Part shown: positions 57,193 to 64,000 of the stretch, piece by piece
Numbering within the stretch: the first letter of the stretch is position 1
Layout: each line of letters begins with the position of its first letter
NCBI RefSeq assembly: GCF_900109745.1
Contig: NZ_FOAV01000009.1
Span: forward strand, 161,890 to 225,889
DNA length: 64,000 nt
Source of the DNA: Roseateles sp. YR242
GTDB taxonomy: Bacteria > Pseudomonadota > Gammaproteobacteria > Burkholderiales > Burkholderiaceae_C
Reading direction: 5' to 3'
Notes under the pieces: generated by a model
The model's database searches: none
The model's input: only the letters and a program-made list of their open reading frames with translations
Told to the model about the DNA's origin: nothing
Made by a program: the position numbers and the translations under genes

Positions 57193-60100
57193 GGCTTAAC
57201 CTCCAGCACCGCATTGGGCGACTCACCAAAACGGTCCGGCGCGTACATGGCCTCCACCCGTGTGGACGGCAGCTGGAAGCGGCCGGCATTGTTCAGACGC
57301 ACCGTGTACTCATAGACGTGGTGGCCCTTGGGCAGGTAGGCGAAGTAGGCCCGCCAGGCGGAGAAGCTGCGCTCGATGTAGCTCGGCCAGCTCTCGCCTT
57401 CACTGCGTTCGCCCTCGGACTCCAAGGTGTCGTTGACCACCGCAGCCCCGGTGGGCAGCGGGTCGCTGATGACCACCCAAGACATGTCGGCGATGGCATC
57501 CACCTCCACCCGTACTCGCAGCACATCCCCACGGGTCCACGCCGGCGCAGCCTTCTGCGACACGGCCGTCACGCTGCGCTTGACGCTGTAGCCCGAAGAC
57601 AGGGGCGCCTTCAGTGGCACAGCGGCCAGGGCCTGCACGGTGACCCAGGGGCGCCCTTCACCGGCCTGGTTCACTGTCACGTTCCCGGTGCCGTTGGGCG
57701 TCCATGGCAGCGCCAGCGATCCACCCTGGGGCTGTGCGGACCAGTCCAGCGTGGCGCGCTGCGACGCCAGGGCCGCCTCGGTGCGGCCCTTGACCGGGAC
57801 CGATTCGAAGGTGGCCGAGAAGCGCTCCAGCGCCAGAGCGCCCCAGAGGTTGGCCGTGGTGTTGTACCAGGCGCCACGCTCCTGCCTCGCCAGGGCACCC
57901 GTGACGATGCGCGGCAATTCTTCGCGCCAGGACGGTTCGTTCACCAGGGCCAGCAAGAGGCGCGAAGCATTGCTGTCACCGCTGTCCATCAACCACCACC
58001 AGGCGTCGGTGTCCTCGTTCACGAAGCGCAAGGTGCTGCCGGCATAACTCAACCGCGCCCGCAGTTGGGTCTGGGCCGCCGCCAACTGGGCATCCCGCTG
58101 GGGCGATGCCGGCTGGCGCTGCTGGATCACCAGCCAGTCGATGACCGTGGCCGTCGGCCAGGTGGGCAGATGGCTGGCATCCACGGTGGCGAGCTGGCGA
58201 GGCGTGGCCCGGCCATAACGGGCCAGCGCCGCCAGCGCGCCCACACGGCGCGGTTCGTCGTCCGGCCGCGGCGACCAGTGGCGCCGGGCGATACGGCCCT
58301 CCACAAAGGCGGACAGCCCGTCCAGGGCCTTGGCCAGCGGCGCCTCGGCGATGCCGCGGCCCGCCTCCTTGGCCACCGTCAGCACATAGGCGGTGAGCAC
58401 ATCGCTGCCTTGGTTGTAGCCCGCCGAGAGCGGGTAGTAGCCGAACAGGCCGTCCCGGTCCTGGTAGGTGGGCAATTGCCCCATCAGCGTGGTCCAGGCG
58501 GCATCGTCGTGCAGGGCGATGTATTTGGACGTCTGTTGCTCCAGGCAACTGAAGGGATAGGTCGCGAAAAAGCGCTGGATGCCGGGCAAGGCACTGGACA
58601 ACTTCGGCTGCAGGCCGACCTGGATGCCACCCCGCTTGGCACCTTGCGCTGGCAAGGCATCCGCCGGGGCCGCCACGGGGATGGACAGCGGACCGTCCAG
58701 CTGACGGAGCGTGGCCTGCAGGACGCGGATCGGCACGGCAGGCTCGACGCGCTGGGTGGCTTTCATGGCGTCCTTCGCGCCGGCACCGCCCTGCTCTTGC
58801 GCCTGAGCCTCCCAGACGATGCGCTGGGCACCATCGGGCACCAGCACGGGCCAACTGACGACCTCGGCACCACCGGCCGCCAACTGGAGCTGGCGCGATT
58901 GCGCGGGAATGGGCTGGTCCGCGCCGCCGTCCAGGCTGGCCACGCCCTTGAGCGTCAGGGCCAGCGTCATGGCGCGGTTGGTGGTGTTGCGCACCGTGAG
59001 CATGGCCTCCATGCGGTCGCCCTCACGGGCCAGTGGCGGCAGGCCAGGCAGCAGCTGCAGGTCCTGGCCGACGGTGATGCTGTTCTCGCCGGTGCCGAAA
59101 CGCTGGCCGGGGGCGTCCGCGATCGCCACGAGACGGAAGCGGGTCAGCGAGTCATTGAGCGGGACGGTCACCACGGCTTCCCCCTGCGCATTCAACGCGA
59201 CCGCCGGCTGCCAGGTGAGCAAGGTGTCGAAGAGCTCGCGGGTGGCGAAGCCGCCGCCCCCGCCCGCCGCAAACGCCTTGCGGCCGTAATGCCGCCGGCC
59301 AATGATTTCGCTGTGGGCGGTGGCCGTGGCCACGGACCAGGGGCGCTGCTGGATCAAGTGGTCCATCAGGCGCCAACTGGCGTTGGGCGACAACGACAGC
59401 AGACCTTCATCCACCGCGGCAAAGGTCAGTTGGGCATCGGGCACCGGGCGGCCATCCTGGGTCACCCGAAGCCGCACCTGGGCGGATTGGCGCACGCCGT
59501 ATTGCGCCTGCTGCGGCAGCACCTCCACCTTCAACTCGTGCTTGGCGCGGCCGATCTCGATGCTGGCAACGCCCATCTTGAAGGAAGGCTTGGCGAGGTC
59601 CACCATGGCCGTGGGCGGCTGGTATTCGCCGGAGGCACGCCAGGCCTTCCACCAGTTGCCGGGCTCGCGCCAGCCCCAGGTGAAGAAGGAGTACCACGGC
59701 ACGTCGCGCAAGCGGCCACGCACCACCGTGACGCCAATGAAGGCGTTCGGGGCCCAGTCCTTGTCGATCTTCACTTCCACCCAAGGATCGCGACCGGAGA
59801 GGCGCTGGACGCGGGTGTAGAGCAGGCCTTCCCGTTCAACCGTCACCAGCGCGGTGGCGTCACGGTAGGGCATGCGGACCTGGAAGCGGGCCGTTTCGCC
59901 GGGCTCCCATTGATGGCGGTCGGGGATGACGTCGATGCGGTCGTCGTTCTCCTGGGCAAACCAGAGCTCACCGGCGCGGGTGACCCAGACGGAGCGCGCG
60001 GCGCGAGCGGTATGGCCCCCCGGGTCGGTGGCGGCGGCAATGAGCTCGACCTGGCCGGACTGCTCGACACGGATGTCGCAGCGGGCCAGCCCCTGGGCGT

Positions 60101-63047
60101 CGGAGGTGGCGCGGCACAGTTCGCCGAGTTCCTTGACGTTTCGTTTCTGCTCGTAGGCGTAGAAGCCGCCAACCAGGCGCTTGCGGGTGCTGAGGGTCTG
60201 GACCTGGCGAGCGGTGATGGTCACGGCACGGCCGGCCAACGGCTTGCCGGCGGTGTCCAGCACCACCGTCTGCACCGCCAGGGTCTGGCCGTTGGCGACC
60301 CATGTCGCCGCGCGGATGCCTACCTGCACGTCGGCAGGCCAGAGCACCTGGGAGGCGGAGCGGGTGTGGGTCTGGCCATCAGGATCGCGGTAGCTCAGTT
60401 CCACCCGCACTTCCGAGGGTTGGGTCACCGCAGTGCGCAGAGGGACGCGGAACTGGGCGGCCCCCTGCTTGTCGGTCTGCAGCGCAAGCTTGTCCAGCAG
60501 CAACTGGCGTTCGGCCGAGGGGGTCGGGTGGTCTTCAGCGTCAGCATCCAAGCCACCATCGGCATCGTCATCGCGGGTCTGGACGGTGCCGGTGCTGCGG
60601 TCCGCCGGGGGCTCGAAGGCGAAGTCGGTGTAGGCGGGGTAAGACGTCCAACGGGGCTGCAGCACCGCACTGATCTGAACCGGTGACTGCGCCATCGGGC
60701 CACCGGACATGTAGTTGAGCTGCGCACCCCAGTGGAACTCCTTCACGCCGACGGCGGTGGCCTTGGGGGGAATCAGTCGCGCATCCACCAACGGCACGCG
60801 GATCTCGTCCACCTTGACGCTGCCGCTGTCCCATTGGCGCACGCCATGCTTCTTGTCCGCCGCACGTTGGAGGATGAGCCGGTAACTGCCCAGCTTGGCG
60901 CCAGGGGGCACCTGCCAGGTACTCAAGGCGTATCGGGTGGATTGCCATTGCAACCCCTCCTTGAACACTTCTTCACCGGTCGCCTCGAAGACCACGCGGA
61001 GCTGATCTGGCAACTGCTCCGGTGCGGCATCGTTCAATCCCTGCAGCGTCTCCAGGCGGAAGAAGTGCTTCATCGACAGGGTTTCACCCGGGCGAAGGAG
61101 CGGACGGTCCGTCACGGTATGAGCCCGGGCTGGCGTGTCGCTGCCGGCGTAGCTGGTCGGCAGGTTGAAGCGCCATTGCTCGATGCCGCGATTCCAGTTG
61201 GAGAAGAGGAAACTGAAGTCCGGCGCCCGGCCTGGCGCCTCGAGGCGTGCGGTGACGTAGAGGCCGTATTCCGCTACGCATTGCTGGTAAGCGCCGACTG
61301 AAAGATTGGGGCGGTCAATGTGGGCCACGCCTGCGTCGTCGGTCTTGCCGCTCCACAGGGCCTTGCCGGTGCAGTCGTAGACGGCCACCTTGGCGCCAGG
61401 CACCGGCCGACCTTCATCCAGCGTGGTCACCCACGCGGCGCTGTTCTCGCGCCCCAACTTGAAATGGATGCCGAGGTTGGTCACCAGCACCCCGGTGCGC
61501 ACAAACATGGTGTTGGGCGGCTCAAGCAGGCTGTTGCCCAGGCGCGGTGATGCGATCTCCAGGACGTGATACCCCGGCTGGCGCAGCGGTATGCCCACGA
61601 CCTCCATTTCATGGGTCGGATTGCTGGATTTGGGCAACTCCAGCGACTGCGCCGTGGTGTCGCCCCGCAGCATCTCCACTTCGCGGGACGTCCACTCCTC
61701 GTTGTAGCCCTTGCGTACCCTGCCCACCCAGCGCAGGACATCCAGATCATCAGCCACACGTTTGATGAGCACGCGCCCAGGGCCACCGGCTTGAAGTTCC
61801 GGCTGAACATGGCGCAACGTCAAGGGCACCAGGCTGGGCTCACGCGCATCCCATTCAACGATGCCAAACGGAGCGGCCGCAAACTTCGCCAAAGGCGGCG
61901 CGGCGCTGGTCTGGATAGTCATCGGAAAACTGGCCGCGTTGGACAGTGAGCGACCGCTCGCATCCTTGATGCCCTTGGGAAGCTCCAGCTGGAAGGAAGC
62001 CGATTCGGGCAGCGGGTACGGGAAGCTGACCCGACTCAGGGTGCTGCTGTCTTCTTCGTTGTGCTCTTCGCCCTTGGGGCTCACCGGCGCGTAGAGTTTG
62101 TTGTCCTGCCCACGAAGCCGCACGGCCAGGGCCTGGTCCTTGGGCACCGGTTCGGAGAACGATACGGTCACGGGGCGGATCGGCACGCAGGGCGCATTGG
62201 CGCGCTCCCGCTCGCAGCTGAATTCGGCGGTCAGGGGGCTGCGGACGGAGAACTTGATGCGACGTTCACCACGGGTGGTGACGGTGCTGTCCACGGAAGA
62301 GGCAATGCCTGCCCCCCAGACCAGTGTGGCCTGACTGCCAGCAGGGAGTGGGCGCTGACAACCGACCAGAAGCCAGGTCTCGGGGCCGCCGTTCTTTCCG
62401 CCGCGCCGACCATTGTTGAGCCCTTGAGCCTTGAGCAGTGCATCACGCTCGGCGGCCGGTGCCAGGATGACCGGGATCCGCTCGCCGAGCGCCTTGGATT
62501 CGCACCACATGCCCGCCGCAACGCTGCTTTCCTGCACCGCAGAAGACAGGTGGATGAGGAAACGCTGGTCCTCCTCGATCGTGCTGCCCTCCCAGGGGTA
62601 GGTCCGGTCGACAGTAGGGGCCCCAATGAAGAACTTGAACTCGCGTTTCCCGCTCCAGACGGCTGACACGCCGGGTGCGTTGGGCACAAATGCCTCATTG
62701 GCCAGCACCTGGCAGCGGGCGCCGGAAGGGAGCGGGCGTTGGAACTCGAACACCCACTCCTTGTCGTTGGTCCAGCGGCCCGTGCCGGTGGGCGTTACGC
62801 CGGAAGCACAGCGCAGCGTCACGGGTGCTTCGCCGCGAAGATCACCGAGCGTCTTGACGGACTCCGTGAACTGCACCACCACGTTGGTGAGTTGGCTCAC
62901 CTCGCCTTCCGGCACCACCCGGGCCAACTGCATCGCGTGGAGGGAAGGGGCCGCAAGGGCCAGCAATACTGAGGTGAGCAGGCCTAGGCCTCGTGTCCGG
63001 CGGCGGTTGAGCTGATATCGCGGCTGCTGTGGCCGCTGCGGGCGCAT
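57189..63047 (-). CDS. yfhM: Bacterial alpha-2-macroglobulin, YfhM type
   Basis: A protein of about 1,950 residues beginning at ATG 63047, with a signal peptide (GLLTSVLLALAAPSLHA). It shows the A2M family plan: MG-type beta domains, the bait region, and near window position 58,540 the thioester motif FSCLEQQ (C-x-E-Q), followed by the alpha/alpha toroid and receptor-binding-like C-terminus. Such proteins trap foreign proteases that breach the outer membrane by covalent thioester capture; PBP1C then repairs the murein. Upstream start codons in the same frame would add up to 133 residues with no family match. Its stop overlaps the pbpC start as GTGA. The anchor appears to be a Sec signal, not a lipobox. 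Confidence 0.92.
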   Translation of the reverse strand: MRPQRPQQPRYQLNRRRTRGLGLLTSVLLALAAPSLHAMQLARVVPEGEVSQLTNVVVQFTESVKTLGDLRGEAPVTLRCASGVTPTGTGRWTNDKEWVFEFQRPLPSGARCQVLANEAFVPNAPGVSAVWSGKREFKFFIGAPTVDRTYPWEGSTIEEDQRFLIHLSSAVQESSVAAGMWCESKALGERIPVILAPAAERDALLKAQGLNNGRRGGKNGGPETWLLVGCQRPLPAGSQATLVWGAGIASSVDSTVTTRGERRIKFSVRSPLTAEFSCERERANAPCVPIRPVTVSFSEPVPKDQALAVRLRGQDNKLYAPVSPKGEEHNEEDSSTLSRVSFPYPLPESASFQLELPKGIKDASGRSLSNAASFPMTIQTSAAPPLAKFAAAPFGIVEWDAREPSLVPLTLRHVQPELQAGGPGRVLIKRVADDLDVLRWVGRVRKGYNEEWTSREVEMLRGDTTAQSLELPKSSNPTHEMEVVGIPLRQPGYHVLEIASPRLGNSLLEPPNTMFVRTGVLVTNLGIHFKLGRENSAAWVTTLDEGRPVPGAKVAVYDCTGKALWSGKTDDAGVAHIDRPNLSVGAYQQCVAEYGLYVTARLEAPGRAPDFSFLFSNWNRGIEQWRFNLPTSYAGSDTPARAHTVTDRPLLRPGETLSMKHFFRLETLQGLNDAAPEQLPDQLRVVFEATGEEVFKEGLQWQSTRYALSTWQVPPGAKLGSYRLILQRAADKKHGVRQWDSGSVKVDEIRVPLVDARLIPPKATAVGVKEFHWGAQLNYMSGGPMAQSPVQISAVLQPRWTSYPAYTDFAFEPPADRSTGTVQTRDDDADGGLDADAEDHPTPSAERQLLLDKLALQTDKQGAAQFRVPLRTAVTQPSEVRVELSYRDPDGQTHTRSASQVLWPADVQVGIRAATWVANGQTLAVQTVVLDTAGKPLAGRAVTITARQVQTLSTRKRLVGGFYAYEQKRNVKELGELCRATSDAQGLARCDIRVEQSGQVELIAAATDPGGHTARAARSVWVTRAGELWFAQENDDRIDVIPDRHQWEPGETARFQVRMPYRDATALVTVEREGLLYTRVQRLSGRDPWVEVKIDKDWAPNAFIGVTVVRGRLRDVPWYSFFTWGWREPGNWWKAWRASGEYQPPTAMVDLAKPSFKMGVASIEIGRAKHELKVEVLPQQAQYGVRQSAQVRLRVTQDGRPVPDAQLTFAAVDEGLLSLSPNASWRLMDHLIQQRPWSVATATAHSEIIGRRHYGRKAFAAGGGGGFATRELFDTLLTWQPAVALNAQGEAVVTVPLNDSLTRFRLVAIADAPGQRFGTGENSITVGQDLQLLPGLPPLAREGDRMEAMLTVRNTTNRAMTLALTLKGVASLDGGADQPIPAQSRQLQLAAGGAEVVSWPVLVPDGAQRIVWEAQAQEQGGAGAKDAMKATQRVEPAVPIRVLQATLRQLDGPLSIPVAAPADALPAQGAKRGGIQVGLQPKLSSALPGIQRFFATYPFSCLEQQTSKYIALHDDAAWTTLMGQLPTYQDRDGLFGYYPLSAGYNQGSDVLTAYVLTVAKEAGRGIAEAPLAKALDGLSAFVEGRIARRHWSPRPDDEPRRVGALAALARYGRATPRQLATVDASHLPTWPTATVIDWLVIQQRQPASPQRDAQLAAAQTQLRARLSYAGSTLRFVNEDTDAWWWLMDSGDSNASRLLLALVNEPSWREELPRIVTGALARQERGAWYNTTANLWGALALERFSATFESVPVKGRTEAALASQRATLDWSAQPQGGSLALPWTPNGTGNVTVNQAGEGRPWVTVQALAAVPLKAPLSSGYSVKRSVTAVSQKAAPAWTRGDVLRVRVEVDAIADMSWVVISDPLPTGAAVVNDTLESEGERSEGESWPSYIERSFSAWRAYFAYLPKGHHVYEYTVRLNNAGRFQLPSTRVEAMYAPDRFGESPNAVLEVKP

Positions 63048-63601
63048 GTAGCAGCCGACAGCGTTGAAGACACCCTGAAGCGTTGGTCGTTGAGGCAGGC
63101 GCGAGAACGCATGCGATAACCCTCGCGAGAAAACAGCGGGTGAAGTGATCCGCCCTGGGGAAGATGCCTCGATAGAACCAACAGATGAGATCTGCATGAG
63201 CAATCCGGCGGAGTCAGCGACCGCGCAGTCTAGCCCCGCCTCCATACGAAAGCAGTCCCTCCTGGGAGGGCTTTGGTCATATGGAGCGCCGAATAACAAA
63301 CCGTGGTCGTTTGTGGCCATTGGGGTTGGTCTGGGGTGGTTGACAGCCCGTTGATACTCAAAGGTAGCGAGAGCACTCCGGTTCAACCCAGCGGCCAAGG
63401 GGTAATCCTGCTTCGAGCGATCTGCTGCCTTGCAAACCCTTGTCATGGCGCCGGTCGTGGTGGTAACTAACCCCGTAATCTTGCCCCCGCACGCTCCTTC
63501 CCAAAACGGAGCCCCCCGTTACGAGCGTTATGAAGAGATTTCTCGACTCAATACCCCTCGGCCAGAATCTCATTAACGGATCATTTACGATTCGCCAAAA
63601 G
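63048..63601. other. Gap between macroglobulin gene and rRNA operon
   Basis: About 550 bp without a supported gene. The minus-strand frame of the macroglobulin gene remains open to 63446, but the residues have no family similarity. The promoter for the macroglobulin gene should lie within it; none is clear. Confidence 0.5.
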
Positions 63602-63638
63602 CAAAACCCCCTGAACTGCTGGAGTTCAGGGGGTTTGC
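63602..63638 (-). terminator. Terminator of the rRNA operon
   Basis: AAACCCCCTGAACT (63604-63617) and AGTTCAGGGGGTTT (63623-63636) form a perfect 14-bp stem with a 5-base loop. Read on the minus strand, it is followed by TTTTGCTTTT, directly after the 5S gene. Confidence 0.92.
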
Positions 63639-63648
63639 AGGGTTATTA

Positions 63649-63762
63649 GCCTGACGATGACCTACTTTCACACGGGAATCCGCACTATCATCGGCGCTGA
63701 GTCGTTTCACGGTCCTGTTCGGGATGGGAAGGGGTGGGACCGACTCGCTATGGTCATCAGGC
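63649..63762 (-). rRNA. rrf: 5S ribosomal RNA
   Basis: The minus strand reads GCCTGATGACCATAGCGAG at its 5' end, CCACCCCTTCCCATCCCGAAC in loop B, and GGTCATCGTCAGGC at its 3' end. The termini pair as in other betaproteobacterial 5S genes; the length is about 114 nt. It lies about 180 bp after the 23S end, and no tRNA is present between them. Confidence 0.95.
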
Positions 63763-63941
63763 TTGACTGGTTGGCCAGTTGCAGCTCCGGCGTCACACGA
63801 CACCGAATGAGCAACTCGCCCAATTCGTAGAGTTGTTTCGAATCAGCTGTATTTGATTGCGTCCTCAGTTGAGGAACGACTTCGATCGACTTGTTATCGA
63901 TCTGCGTGACCACTCAGCTTCGACGTAATCGTCAAAGTTAT

Positions 63942-64000
63942 AGGGTCAAGCCTCACGGGCAATTAGTACTGGTTAGCTTAACGCATTACTGCGCTTCCAC
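63942..64000 (-). rRNA. rrl: 23S ribosomal RNA, 3' end (partial)
   Basis: The minus strand reads TAAGCTAACCAGTACTAATTG, then CCCGTGAGGCTTGACCCT, which is the conserved 3' end of 23S rRNA. Only the last 59 nt lie in the window; the operon continues beyond the right edge. Confidence 0.9.

Noticed and set aside
57318..60686. Over 1,100-codon plus-strand open frame opposite the macroglobulin gene
   Set aside because: Antisense to a clear alpha-2-macroglobulin with thioester motif; residues are biased towards Arg/Gly/Gln/His as in other GC shadows.
63763..63941. tRNA in the 23S-5S spacer
   Set aside because: No cloverleaf is visible on either strand in the spacer.

Overview
The window is high-GC DNA from a betaproteobacterium, most likely order Burkholderiales (Roseateles/Mitsuaria/Rubrivivax-like). 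This rests on an FlhDC master regulator combined with a contiguous fliE-fliR cluster, a chemotaxis receptor ending in DWETF, an alpha-2-macroglobulin/PBP1C pair, and the style of the GC-rich intergenic elements. Genus is an inference; the 23S fragment is too short to place it.

Region 1 (1-11,430), flagellar control and filament: a glycosyltransferase overlapping flhC; flhC and flhD separated by a tandem repeat instead of forming a tight pair; an orphan TPR protein; three tandem flagellins; fliD, fliS, fliT and a YcgR-like c-di-GMP brake. Four sigma-28-like promoters (TCAA-N15/16-GCCGA type) sit in front of two flagellin genes, fliD and fliS. Region 2 (11,430-24,032), export apparatus and motor: fliE diverges from fliFGHIJK, followed by fliLMN and fliOPQR. 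Together these encode the MS ring, C ring, export ATPase complex, hook-length ruler and export gate. Rod, hook, flhAB, stator and cheRBD genes are not here.

Region 3 (24,033-31,025), on the minus strand: a four-gene ABC exporter (membrane-fusion protein, ATPase, two FtsX-type permeases) preceded by an overlapping two-component pair, namely a receiver-HisKA_3 kinase and a NarL-type regulator. Region 4 (31,312-36,938), chemotaxis operon: a small protein with a CheZ-like D-x3-Q motif, cheY, cheA, a receptor gene and cheW.

Region 5 (36,939-54,257), mixed housekeeping and accessory genes: a giant FtsX permease, a DODA-type dioxygenase, an LpxO-like hydroxylase, an MFS exporter, tRNA-Gly(CCC) followed by two orphan genes, gabD, alaS, a YecA-like protein, a SET-domain protein, and a soluble CheW protein with two Cache-like sensor modules. 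Region 6 (54,494-64,000), minus strand: a small secreted protein, pbpC, the yfhM-type alpha-2-macroglobulin gene, 5S rRNA and the 3' tip of 23S rRNA.

The genes form one motility module (transcription control, filament, chaperones, motor, export and signalling) with envelope genes around it. The least explained parts are the dispersed intergenic repeats with long inverted arms, the Cache-Cache-CheW protein, the CheZ-like protein and the two orphan genes beside the tRNA.
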